From Chitinophagaceae bacterium (GTDB taxonomy: Bacteria; Bacteroidota; Bacteroidia; Chitinophagales; Chitinophagaceae), in assembly GCA_016699815.1 (NCBI GenBank), contig CP065012.1, positions 2,170,001 through 2,234,000 of the forward strand: a DNA stretch of 64,000 nt, read 5' to 3'. The position numbers and the translations under genes were made by a program. The notes below the pieces were generated by a model, which saw nothing but the letters and a program-made list of their open reading frames with translations, was not told the origin of the DNA and did not search any database. Below are positions 27,053 to 35,922 of this stretch, piece after piece (the first letter of the stretch is position 1; each line of letters opens with the position of its first letter).

Positions 27053-27552
27053 CTATTCTTTTAATCTCCATTCTTTAATATAATTCTCTGCTGATTTACT
27101 TCCCATAGACTTAGCTTTAAACAAATCCGCTTTTGCACCGATAACATTGTGATTATGTCCAATCTGTCCTCTCATATAGTATGCGTAAGTAAGTTCGTTT
27201 TGGTCTAAGCCTCCAAACTCGATTGCTTTGGCATAAAAGAAATATGCTTCTTTAGGAAGATTTTCATTGGCTTGAGTTGTAAGCCATCCTCGATAATAAT
27301 ATAGCGAACCTGAACTTGGAATTTTTAGTATAGCGTCATCAAAAATTTTAAAACCATTTTCAAAACCTTCAAGATAAGCAATGGCAGTAGCTTTCTTAAT
27401 AATCAAATTAACATCGTCAGGATTTTTCTCTAACTCTTTTAAGGTAGCAGCCAATTCACTCTCAGTTTCAATTTTCGCCTTTTTCTTTTTGGAGCGCTTG
27501 TAATTTAAATAACAATAATGAGAATGATACAAATTATAAAAATAAGTCCCAT
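27053..27552 (-). pseudogene. Frameshifted TPR-like membrane-anchored protein (copy of 35174-35674)
   Basis: Compared with the intact copy, a T is missing from the run near 27480-27484 and a nearby G to T change has occurred. The N-terminal membrane segment is therefore out of frame with the rest. The helical repeat region is intact. Because a substitution accompanies the indel, real divergence between the copies is likely. Confidence 0.75.
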
Positions 27553-27600
27553 AATTTTTTAATGTTGAAGTTAGAGTTACGCTGTCAAAGGGTTGCAGCT

Positions 27601-27791
27601 TACGGGCAGGTATTGCCGATGGTGGGGAATTTTATATTCGTCCGCTGGGAACTGCTGCCCGGCTTTTTGATAAAGTTAAATATTAAGAACTAAAGCTGGG
27701 CTCTATTCGTCATGCCCCGAACCACAGCACAACAGAATTACCGCAGCTGATTGCTCCAATGTCAAGCCCCACTATTGGCAATACCAATGTT
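27601..27791 (-). repeat. attC-like site 10 (191 bp, left core TAC)
   Basis: GGTATTGCC/GGCAATACC family. Own site of cassette 11 (ends GTTAGCAGCA and TGCTGCTAAC at 28766-28775). Its left TAC belongs to cassette 10. Confidence 0.85.
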
Positions 27792-27810
27792 AGCAGCATA
27801 CCGTTTTCCG

Positions 27811-28758
27811 TCACTCTATTGGTTTATAAGTAATACCAAAAAGTCTTCCATATTCACTTAAAGGTTGCAATTTCATTTTCTTTCTTCTCTTGTCAACTTT
27901 CTTTTCGTTTTTAATCGGAAAGAATACTGTTTTTTTTGTTGCCGTGTCCTCGTGAACTTGACTACCATAAATTTGATAACCATATTTTGCAACTGAAAGT
28001 CTATCTAGTAATAAAGCAAGGTCGCCGGGACTTGCCTTATTTTGTTTTACTGCTTTTTTTAGAATTGGCAAATATTTCTCTTGTGTTGCAGAGTCGGAAT
28101 GTTGAATTACTAAAAACAAAGTTGAATTACCTGTCTGTCCAACTACCTCCTTGCTTTGCCATCCATAATTATTTATGAAATTTGTTACAGCAATTAGATT
28201 TAGGGAATCTTTTAAATGGATTTCTGGCCAATATTTTTGTGCTTCGTTTGAAGAGTATCCATAAGCGTTTGCAGCTTTTTGCCATTTTCTTCTTAATAAT
28301 TGGTCTTCAAGAAAAATACTGTCAAGATAATTAGACCATACAAGGTTTTGCTTTGGGGCAATTTCCTCTTTTACTTTTTTTATATGCTGAATTAATGTGT
28401 CAAACCGAAGTTGATTTTTCTTTTTTAAAACATTAAAAGCTGTGTCAGTAGTAAGTCTTAAATAATTAATATACTCTTGTTTCCAAAGTCTTTCAATGTT
28501 TTTAAATGCAGAGTCGTAGTTATTCGCTAAAGCAAAAATTCTTGCAGCCTTAAATCTGTCGGCGGGTGTCCCACGCCAACCAAAAGATTCAAATGCTAAA
28601 TTCAAATGTTGTGTCGCCTTACTGTATTCTTTAATTTGGCTTAATGAATCAGAAATTGCAAGATTTAAATAGTACTCGGCAGGTGGTCTGACTAATTGTT
28701 GTCCATAAGAAATTTGTCCAACCCAAACTGATAATATAAATAGTAGAGACTTTGTCAT
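27811..28758 (-). CDS. Exported DUF6624-like protein
   Basis: A 315-residue protein with a signal peptide (cleavage near SYGQQ). The C-terminal half carries the pattern NYGWQSKEVVGQTGNST, then IQHSDSATQEKYLPIL and LLLDRLSVAKYGYQIYGSQ, which I associate with DUF6624. The function is unknown. The start codon is only 15 bp from the cassette boundary, so the gene has no room for its own promoter. Confidence 0.75.
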   Translation of the reverse strand: MTKSLLFILSVWVGQISYGQQLVRPPAEYYLNLAISDSLSQIKEYSKATQHLNLAFESFGWRGTPADRFKAARIFALANNYDSAFKNIERLWKQEYINYLRLTTDTAFNVLKKKNQLRFDTLIQHIKKVKEEIAPKQNLVWSNYLDSIFLEDQLLRRKWQKAANAYGYSSNEAQKYWPEIHLKDSLNLIAVTNFINNYGWQSKEVVGQTGNSTLFLVIQHSDSATQEKYLPILKKAVKQNKASPGDLALLLDRLSVAKYGYQIYGSQVHEDTATKKTVFFPIKNEKKVDKRRKKMKLQPLSEYGRLFGITYKPIE

Positions 28759-28772
28759 ATACGGTTGCTGCT

Positions 28773-28963
28773 AACGGACAGGGCTTGCCGAAGTACGGGA
28801 ATTAGTATTCCGTCAGCCCGGTACCGATGATGATTGAAAAACTGATGATGAAGATAACAACAAAAAGCTAAATAGATAATGTCCAGCCCGATATGAAGCA
28901 CAATAGAATTACAAAAAGCCGAAGATAACTTCCGTCCGCCCGTATTTTGGCAAACCCCCTGTT
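28773..28963 (-). repeat. attC-like site 11 (191 bp)
   Basis: Arms GGGCTTGCCGAAGTACGGG and CCCGTATTTTGGCAAACCCC. Nearly identical to site 18. Own site of cassette 12 (ends GTTGTACGT and ACGTACAAC at 33751-33759). Confidence 0.85.
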
Positions 28964-29036
28964 GTACGTTCGCCCTATCTCCGCTGTCATCTATAATGTG
29001 GGTCTGTGTCCAACCGTAGAGTGTTGCCTGTGCGTT

Positions 29037-29115
29037 GGCACAAGGCAGGCTCTTTTGCAAGGTTGGCTTTTGTGTGTCGGCTTTGTGTGCCTTGCAAATG
29101 TGCCTGACTTGGTGC
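29037..29115. repeat. Hairpin element B3
   Basis: Stem TTTGCAAGG (29054-29062) and CCTTGCAAA (29090-29098) inside a weaker outer stem. It lies just downstream of the type III restriction subunit gene. Direct-repeat partner of B4 at the other end of cassette 12. Confidence 0.7.
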
Positions 29116-29150
29116 GTTGGCTATTAGAGACTTCGCAATTTCTCCTCAAT

Positions 29151-31766
29151 CTAAATGTCCTTAATGATATTGATAAAGTCTTCCAGTTTATATGCTCCAT
29201 CAACTGTTCGTCTTTCATAAACCATGAAGTAGCGATAATTGTTACCAGCTTTACCAGCCCAAAGTCCGCCGAGTCTTATTTTAGGTTCAGCATCTAAATG
29301 GTCGCCTTTTGTTTCTAATAAAATTGTCTTACCGCTTTTTGTCTGAATGATAAAGTCAGGATAATGATTTACAAAACCGTTAATTCTAAAACCTTTTCTT
29401 TCAATATTCCGTGTCCAGAAAGCAATGTTTGTCATGTTACCAATTTCATTGATTACACGTTCTTCAAAACCATTCATGCTTCCTTCTTTCTCGTAAAGAG
29501 ATTTAGTAATATCTTTTGCAGTATCGCCAGGTGAAATGCTTTTTGGTAATTCAAATGAAGGTTTGATAAAAACTTTGTCAGTGTCTAAAAAGTCTTTGAA
29601 TTTCTTTTCAGCAAAAGTTTCTGAAAGCGATTTTATTTTCTGTTTTATTTTGTCTGTGTATGTGTATTCATTGTTTGCAAAGTCGCCAAACTGTTCGTCT
29701 TTAAAGTCTTCTAAAATTCTGTTAATGTATTTTTCAATTTCTTTGTCAGGGATTGGGTACATATTTCCAATAATGTCCATTATTCGTTTCGTAAAGTTTT
29801 TTATACGACTTTCTTTTCTCGATGGGTCAAGAATGTAAGTCATTATGCTTTCTTTTACTTGTCCGTCAAGCCTTACAAATGTTGGGGTATGCTCTTTTTT
29901 TGTTTCGTCTAAGTCAACTTTATAGAGTTCAGAAGTAATGCTATCAAAAGCAATATTTGTGTCGGCTTTACTTAAAGCAAAACCGTCTAAAAGGTTTTCT
30001 TTTTCTAATGGCAGTTCATTTTCCTGCTGTTGAAATAATTCGTTTGCAGGGATTTTTAAATAGAACTGTGGCAAATTAATTTGCTCAGCCTGTTCTTTAA
30101 AAATGTCTTTAATGCTGTATGATTTCACAAGCTTTTGTATTTCGTTAGGTAAAACGGTTGTATTAGTAGCTTCCATTTCGGAAACCGTTTTTTCAAATGC
30201 TTCATTTTGCTCTATTGCCGTTTGCTCAATTTCAGAAACGGTTGTGCTTGGTAAAGCGGATTCCGAAGGCACTGAAATTCTTGTTGTGTCAATATCAGAA
30301 GTAATATCTTCTTTTGCCGTTTCTGTAGTCGGGAAAACTGAAAGCTGTTGTAATGGGTCTTGTTTTTTTGCTTCTTCCAACATTGCTGGGTCGGCAAGTT
30401 TATAATCTTTGTCGCTAAAACCTGCTTTGTTCAAACCTTTTACAATGTTGTCTAATGTGTCAAGGAACTTTGACGATGCCGTTAAAACATAACTCAAATT
30501 GAGCAATGGAAAGTTGTGTTTCATTACATACGGTTGTCGTAAAACCCTTCCTAAAATTTGTTCAACATCAACTGCCGAACTTTTGTCTGCTAATGAAGCC
30601 AAGATATAAGCAAATGGACAATCCCAACCTTCTTTTAAGGCATTAATGGTAATGATAAAACGGACATCACATTCTTTGCTCATTAAATCAATTCCTTTTA
30701 TTTCATTAATGCTTGCAGTTTTAATTTTAATTTGTTCAGCAGGAATTTTTAACTCAATAAGTTTTTCTTTAAGTTTCTGCACATTTGATTTTTCTTCTTC
30801 CTCGTTTAAAAAGTCTTTTCCGTTTTTGGGTTGTGCCTGAAATAAAACAATAGGTCGTATATATTTGCCACCTTTCTTTTCTTCGTCAATTGCTTGTATT
30901 TCCAGACGTTTTTGCAATTGCAAACTGGAATTTATTACTTCGGTTTTATCTTGATGGTTGTAAACAATAACAGGAAGTTTAACCATGTTTTCCTTTTTCA
31001 ATTCCAAGGCGTCAATGAAACTTATAATGTTGCTGTTCTTTCTCGGAGTTGCTGTAAGGTCAAGAATGAAACAAGGATTAAATTCTTTAAGCATATCAAC
31101 ACTCAAATCACTTTCAGCATTGTGGCTTTCATCAACGATTACCAAAGGATTTAAAAACTGTAAGACTTTCATTAAAGTGATTTCTTCTTCTTTCCCTAAA
31201 AGGCTTTCAAAAGATTGCAATGAGCCGTTTTGTTCAAAAACTTTTCTTCCTTCTTTGTTTGCTGTTCTAATGCTATCAAAACTTAAAACAAATATGTTCA
31301 ACTGCTCTTTTACAGAAGTGGCGTTAAATCCGCTTCCTTGAAGCAAAGCAGCCTTGTCAAATACTTCTACTTTATTACCGAACTGTGAATTTATTTTTTG
31401 ACGATAAGGATGTGATGTGTCTTTAAGATTTTTAATTGTTTGGTCTAAAATAGTAATTGAAGGCACTAACCAAACAACTGCTTTCGCTTTATCGTAATCA
31501 AACGCATCAAAAATTGTCTTGATGGCATTACAAGCTATAAAAGTTTTTCCACCAGCAGTAGGCACTTTTATGCAAATATGAGGCACTCGTTCAATATTAT
31601 TTTTATATGGCTCGATTGCAGTGCCAGCATACGGAAATAACGGTGTTCTTGGGTGGGTTGCCCAAAAATTATAAAAAGCCTCTTTAACGTCTTTGGTTTC
31701 CTGTACTTGCTCCAAGAACAGAGAAACGTCACTAATTACTTGCTGTTGATATGGTTTTAGTTCCAT
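29151..31766 (-). CDS. res: Type III restriction enzyme, Res subunit
   Basis: An 871-residue Res subunit that translocates and cleaves DNA with the Mod subunit. Helicase motif I is VPTAGGKTF near residue 74, motif II VDESHN near 216, motif III LTATPR near 237, and motif VI QILGRVLRQ near 408. A C-terminal PD-(D/E)XK nuclease shows YPDFII followed by LLETKGD near 820-840. The gene starts 4 bp after the Mod stop. Together with Mod it makes a complete type III system. Confidence 0.95.
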   Translation of the reverse strand: MELKPYQQQVISDVSLFLEQVQETKDVKEAFYNFWATHPRTPLFPYAGTAIEPYKNNIERVPHICIKVPTAGGKTFIACNAIKTIFDAFDYDKAKAVVWLVPSITILDQTIKNLKDTSHPYRQKINSQFGNKVEVFDKAALLQGSGFNATSVKEQLNIFVLSFDSIRTANKEGRKVFEQNGSLQSFESLLGKEEEITLMKVLQFLNPLVIVDESHNAESDLSVDMLKEFNPCFILDLTATPRKNSNIISFIDALELKKENMVKLPVIVYNHQDKTEVINSSLQLQKRLEIQAIDEEKKGGKYIRPIVLFQAQPKNGKDFLNEEEEKSNVQKLKEKLIELKIPAEQIKIKTASINEIKGIDLMSKECDVRFIITINALKEGWDCPFAYILASLADKSSAVDVEQILGRVLRQPYVMKHNFPLLNLSYVLTASSKFLDTLDNIVKGLNKAGFSDKDYKLADPAMLEEAKKQDPLQQLSVFPTTETAKEDITSDIDTTRISVPSESALPSTTVSEIEQTAIEQNEAFEKTVSEMEATNTTVLPNEIQKLVKSYSIKDIFKEQAEQINLPQFYLKIPANELFQQQENELPLEKENLLDGFALSKADTNIAFDSITSELYKVDLDETKKEHTPTFVRLDGQVKESIMTYILDPSRKESRIKNFTKRIMDIIGNMYPIPDKEIEKYINRILEDFKDEQFGDFANNEYTYTDKIKQKIKSLSETFAEKKFKDFLDTDKVFIKPSFELPKSISPGDTAKDITKSLYEKEGSMNGFEERVINEIGNMTNIAFWTRNIERKGFRINGFVNHYPDFIIQTKSGKTILLETKGDHLDAEPKIRLGGLWAGKAGNNYRYFMVYERRTVDGAYKLEDFINIIKDI

Positions 31767-31769
31767 TGC

Positions 31770-33443
31770 TTAAAATCTTGTTATGTCTCTTGGGATTTTT
31801 TTGAAAATTATATTATGCTTCGTCATGTATTCTTTTGTCAGTAAACAGTTGTCAGCATAGATAACATATTGCTCTGCTTTAGTTTTCATAGTTGATAAAA
31901 AAGTATGGTCTAAAGTTGTTATTCCATCTTCATCGTAATTGAAGTAATAACCAGTATCAATATGTTTGCCCAAGAAATATTCATTGTCTTTATGCTTCGT
32001 TTCTATTATCGGGGTTTTTGTTTCTGTGTAGTAAACGTATTGACGAATTTTCTCAATCCCAACCAACTCGTTTAAATTTCCATCTTCCAAGAACATTGGT
32101 TGCCCTAACTTGTAAAAATCAAAACTTCCGCCTAAGCCTTCACTGGTGCCGTAACCTTGTATTATACGCTTTGCTCTCTCGGCAGTTAGATTATTGGCGT
32201 ATTCTTCCATTTCAACCAAAATAAATTTACGTTCACCCTTATCAGATTTATTAAGATTTAAAACGGCATTTGCTGTAGTCCCCGAACCAGCAAAAGAATC
32301 AAGTATAATTGCATTCTTATTGTTAGTTGAAATATTAATTAGATATTCTACAAGCTTTGATGGTTTTGAAAAATCAAATTCCAAGCCTAATGCTGATAAC
32401 TCTTTTGCACTATGTCGATTTTCAAAGTCAGTAATAAGATTTGTTGGTGTTTGACCACTTTCTTCTCTATCGCTTAACCATATTTTAGTATAAATATTCC
32501 ATTTTGCTGGCTTGCCTTCGGAATCAATCAAAACCGCTTTGGTTGATTTTTTAAATACGATATTCCCATTTTTACGTTCTGTAATATACCTTTCGTTACT
32601 CCATCTCCAACAACCATCTTCTTTATCAGGCAAAACTTTTGCTGCATCTAATTTTTGAACAGGCATTGTATTTCCTGGAGGAATAACAAGTGTCCCATCA
32701 GGACATTCAACGTAATATCTTTGATTAGGGCGGGAGTCTAAGGATGATTGATAAAGTCCAAATGGACGATATTTCTCACCTTTTCTCTCTCCTTCTGTTT
32801 CAATTTGATTATACAATTTCTTGACAAGTTTTTCATCCATTATGCCTTTAAAGTCGCTTATAAATCTTTTGTCTTTAGCATAAACAAGTATGTAATCAAT
32901 ATTTGGTGAAAAATAATTTCCTTTATTGCCTCCTGATTTCATTAATCTTGAAACTATTCCACACTTATTATTGTAACCGAATATTTCGTCACAAAGATTT
33001 TTCAAATTGGCTATTTCATCTTCTCCAATGCTAATGAAAATAACACCTTCTGTTTTTAACAATTTACTTAATAATGTTAGCCGAGGATACATCATACAAA
33101 GCCATTTATCGTGTCTTGTAAGGTCTTCAGCTTCCTTTCCAACTACTTTTCCAAGCCATTTTTTAATATCTGGATGAGTAACGTTGTCATTGTAAACCCA
33201 TTTTTCATTACCTGTATTGTATGGAGGGTCTATATAAATACAGTCAATACGTCCTTCGTATTCTGGCAACAAAGATTTTAAAGCTTCTAAATTGTCGCCA
33301 TGTATTATTTTATTCCCGCTTTTGGTTTCTGCGTCTGTTTGAGTACCATTGTCAAAGCCATAAGAGTGTTCCAAAACTTTAAAAGGAACGTCCATGTGAT
33401 GATTGATAACCTTATCTTTTCCTATCCAGTGTAATGTTGGCAT
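31770..33443 (-). CDS. mod: Type III restriction-modification, Mod methyltransferase subunit
   Basis: A 557-residue N6-adenine methyltransferase. Motif IV is DPPYNTGN near residues 72-79 and motif I is DSFAGSGTTANAV near 380, the beta-class order expected for Mod. The region between them carries the target-recognition domain. It is first in the operon, followed by Res. Its leader (33444-33756) is of the shell type shared with cassette 19. Confidence 0.95.
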   Translation of the reverse strand: MPTLHWIGKDKVINHHMDVPFKVLEHSYGFDNGTQTDAETKSGNKIIHGDNLEALKSLLPEYEGRIDCIYIDPPYNTGNEKWVYNDNVTHPDIKKWLGKVVGKEAEDLTRHDKWLCMMYPRLTLLSKLLKTEGVIFISIGEDEIANLKNLCDEIFGYNNKCGIVSRLMKSGGNKGNYFSPNIDYILVYAKDKRFISDFKGIMDEKLVKKLYNQIETEGERKGEKYRPFGLYQSSLDSRPNQRYYVECPDGTLVIPPGNTMPVQKLDAAKVLPDKEDGCWRWSNERYITERKNGNIVFKKSTKAVLIDSEGKPAKWNIYTKIWLSDREESGQTPTNLITDFENRHSAKELSALGLEFDFSKPSKLVEYLINISTNNKNAIILDSFAGSGTTANAVLNLNKSDKGERKFILVEMEEYANNLTAERAKRIIQGYGTSEGLGGSFDFYKLGQPMFLEDGNLNELVGIEKIRQYVYYTETKTPIIETKHKDNEYFLGKHIDTGYYFNYDEDGITTLDHTFLSTMKTKAEQYVIYADNCLLTKEYMTKHNIIFKKIPRDITRF

Positions 33444-33756
33444 GTATAATTAAGTCTTGTCAATTTATTAAGGGTTAAAAATAGTTAAAAACAACGGCTT
33501 AATTGTCTTTTGGGTGGTGGGTGGGCATTGGTGTTGAGTATAGTTATTTGCTGATGTATTTATTTGAAGCCGAAAAGAATTCCGTCCGCTGGGGTGGGTG
33601 GGCTGTGCGTTGGCACAAGGCAGGCTCTTTTGCAAGGTTGGCTTTTGTGTGTCGGCTTTGTGTGCCTTGCAAATGTGCCTGACTTGGTGCTTTGGGTCGT
33701 GTCGGCAAAGTCATGGATGTTTAAATGTTTGTAGGATGTCGTTTAGGGTGACGTAC
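33444..33756 (-). other. Shell leader of cassette 12
   Basis: A non-coding 313-bp stretch with G-rich tracts at 33512-33525 and 33591-33602, hairpin element B4, then GCAAAGTCATGGATG and GTAGGATGTCGTTTAGGGTG next to the core. The layout and much of the sequence recur at 46045-46290. No consensus -7 box was seen. Confidence 0.6.
33612..33690. repeat. Hairpin element B4
   Basis: Same sequence and orientation as B3, at the 5' side of cassette 12, so the type III genes lie between direct repeats about 4.6 kb apart. Confidence 0.7.
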
Positions 33757-33946
33757 AACGTTTCAGGTATTGCCGATGGCAGGGCAATTGAAAAACTTCT
33801 GCCGGAACAAATGTACAGTAAACAAACAAAAAGTTGAAATTATGATTCATAGCTCAATAGATAATGTCAAGCTGGAACCACAGCCCAACAGCGAACCACA
33901 GCCGATTGGCAGCACTTCACCCCCTGATATTGGCAATACCAATGTT
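33757..33946 (-). repeat. attC-like site 12 (190 bp)
   Basis: GGTATTGCC/GGCAATACC arms with a diverged interior. Own site of cassette 13 (ends GTTATCGGT and ACCGATAAC at 34325-34333). Confidence 0.82.
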
Positions 33947-34332
33947 ATCGGTTCGGCACGGGTAGAAATAAAGTCAGTAAAAACCAAACCTCATTTTTAT
34001 GCGGCTTTATTAAATCCGATGCAAGAGATAGCAAAAGAAATGGGTTATAATTTAATTATTCACGGTTCAATGAGCAGAGATTTTGATTTAATTGCTGTGG
34101 CTTGGGTTGATAATCCGAAAAGGAAATTGAATTAGTTAAAGAACTGGATAGATTTCTAAAAGGAAGTTACTTCAATAATGAACAGGATTATCTTTTCAGT
34201 GTTCTGCCTGGGGGAAGAAAAAGTTATGTAATTAATTTGGTCAGGGCAGAAAAGTGGAATGGTTACCAAGATGCACAATATTATTTAGACGTAAGTTTTA
34301 CGCCTCTAATGTCTGGTAGTGCTGACCGATAA
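33947..34332 (+). pseudogene. Broken plus-strand gene (nucleotidyltransferase-like, phage-type protein)
   Basis: This is the only cassette whose coding sequence runs on the plus strand. The frame reads KPHFYAALLNPMQEIAKEMG and GSMSRDFDLIAVAW, then stops at 34135. The protein resumes one frame over (ELVKELDRFLKG, RKSYVINLVRAEKWNG) and ends at a TAA overlapping the site 13 core. There is no good start codon inside the cassette. The GS-x-RDFDLI pattern resembles small nucleotidyltransferase-like proteins common in phages. It is probably a non-functional fragment. Confidence 0.6.
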
Positions 34333-34519
34333 CGAACAGGGCTTTGTGCAGGCAGGGCATTGTTGATTGTCCAGCCCGGAACTGAAGCCCAATAAAGAAA
34401 TAAAAGTACAAGATAAGAACCAAAAGCCCAACAGAATTCCGTCCAGCCCGAACCAAAGTAGAGCGATGCAAACAGCCGAAGTTTGAACGTCAAGCCCTGC
34501 TTGCACAAAACCCCATGTA
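34331..34519 (-). repeat. attC-like site 13 (189 bp, variant core GTA)
   Basis: Identical copy of site 9. Own site of cassette 14, whose other end is TGCAGCTTAC (35716-35725). Confidence 0.86.
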
Positions 34520-34530
34520 AGCTGCATACC

Positions 34531-35160
34531 CTAATCGGGGAGGTCTGTAAGTTCACCATTTTCAACGTCTGAAACTAATTGTATAAGTCTGTCTTCAATT
34601 GTCAAACCAAAGTTTTTTTCAGGGTCATAGTCTGCAATAATTACTTCACTACTGAATTGCTGAATTTCTACGAGGCTTTCTGTAATTAAATCGTTTAATT
34701 CTTTGAACTCATCCAGCCAAAGGAATACATCTGCTTCGAAGTTAAAAGGAGTTGTCACACCAAAAGCATTTCTCGTCATGTTGCTACTCCCAACGATACC
34801 AAAAATGGGTCTGTCATCTTTCTTAAGGATAAAGATTTTGGCGTGCCAATGAAATGTTGTGCTAAGCTTTGCAGAAACAACTATGCCTTGATTTTTTAAA
34901 TTATCTCTGAAATTTTTGTAAGGAGTCAGCCATTGAGGATTATGTACTCCAACTGTAGTTAGATTAATTTTATGTTTTAAAAGAACACCATCGAAATTGG
35001 CTTCTGTAGAAACCTGGTAAATTCCGCCTTTGAAATATTCTTGAAAAAAACCTGAACATAAAAGTACATTATTCCCTAAGCCTGTGTCCATTGAATTTAC
35101 CAAAAGTTTCCTAAACCAGTTTTCATTCTGTCGCTTCCTTAAAAATATTACGAGTCCCAT
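34531..35160 (-). CDS. PLD-family nuclease-like protein (intact copy)
   Basis: A 209-residue protein with one phospholipase D/NgoFVII-type half site: HAKIFILKKDDRPIFGIVGS, then SNMTRNAFG, corresponding to HxK and the following GSxN. Such domains dimerise to form nucleases or phospholipases. It is 13 bp downstream of a membrane-anchored TPR-like gene. It matches the broken copy at 26411-27039. A defence role is inferred from the family and the array context. Confidence 0.75.
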   Translation of the reverse strand: MGLVIFLRKRQNENWFRKLLVNSMDTGLGNNVLLCSGFFQEYFKGGIYQVSTEANFDGVLLKHKINLTTVGVHNPQWLTPYKNFRDNLKNQGIVVSAKLSTTFHWHAKIFILKKDDRPIFGIVGSSNMTRNAFGVTTPFNFEADVFLWLDEFKELNDLITESLVEIQQFSSEVIIADYDPEKNFGLTIEDRLIQLVSDVENGELTDLPD

Positions 35161-35173
35161 TATAGTTATTTTT

Positions 35174-35674
35174 CTATTCTTTTAATCTCCATTCTTTAAT
35201 ATAATTCTCTGCTGATTTACTTCCCATAGACTTAGCTTTAAACAAATCCGCTTTTGCACCGATAACATTGTGATTATGTCCAATCTGTCCTCTCATATAG
35301 TATGCGTAAGTAAGTTCGTTTTGGTCTAAGCCTCCAAACTCGATTGCTTTGGCATAAAAGAAATATGCTTCTTTAGGAAGATTTTCATTGGCTTGAGTTG
35401 TAAGCCATCCTCGATAATAATATAGCGAACCTGAACTTGGAATTTTTAGTATAGCGTCATCAAAAATTTTAAAACCATTTTCAAAACCTTCAAGATAAGC
35501 AATGGCAGTAGCTTTCTTAATAATCAAATTAACATCGTCAGGATTTTTCTCTAACTCTTTTAAGGTAGCAGCCAATTCACTCTCAGTTTCAATTTTCGCC
35601 TTTTTTCTTTTTGGAGCGCTTGTAATTGAAATAACAATAATGAGAATGATACAAATTATAAAAATAAGTCCCAT
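35174..35674 (-). CDS. Membrane-anchored TPR/Sel1-like protein
   Basis: A 166-residue protein with an N-terminal membrane helix (LIFIICIILIIVISI), a basic turn (PKRKKAK), and helical repeats resembling TPR/Sel1 (LYYYRGWLTTQANE, YYMRGQIGHNHN). It is first in the two-gene cassette and probably positions the PLD protein at the membrane or mediates binding; that is inference. Confidence 0.7.
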   Translation of the reverse strand: MGLIFIICIILIIVISITSAPKRKKAKIETESELAATLKELEKNPDDVNLIIKKATAIAYLEGFENGFKIFDDAILKIPSSGSLYYYRGWLTTQANENLPKEAYFFYAKAIEFGGLDQNELTYAYYMRGQIGHNHNVIGAKADLFKAKSMGSKSAENYIKEWRLKE

Positions 35675-35722
35675 AATTTTTTAATGTTGAAGTTAGAGTT
35701 ACGCTGTCAAAGGGTTGCAGCT

Positions 35723-35913
35723 TACGGACAGGTATTGCCGATGGTGGGGAAATAGAATTCCCGTCCGCCGGAACTGCTGCCTGGCTTTTTGCTAAAGATA
35801 AATAATAAGAACTAAAGCTGGGCTTTATTCGTCAAGCCCCGAACCACAGCACAATAGAATTACTGCTGCTGATTGTTATTCCGTCAAGCCCCACTATTGG
35901 CAATACCAATGTT
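35723..35913 (-). repeat. attC-like site 14 (191 bp, left core TAC)
   Basis: GGTATTGCC/GGCAATACC arms; identical to site 19. Own site of cassette 15 (ends GTTAGTGGCA and TGCCACTAAC at 37283-37292). Confidence 0.86.
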
Positions 35914-35922
35914 AGTGGCAGT

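Noticed and set aside
33494..33611. A degenerate attC-like site inside the cassette 12 leader
   Set aside because: It contains AACGGCTT and an ATTCCGTCCGC block like the sites, but no complementary arms could be aligned.
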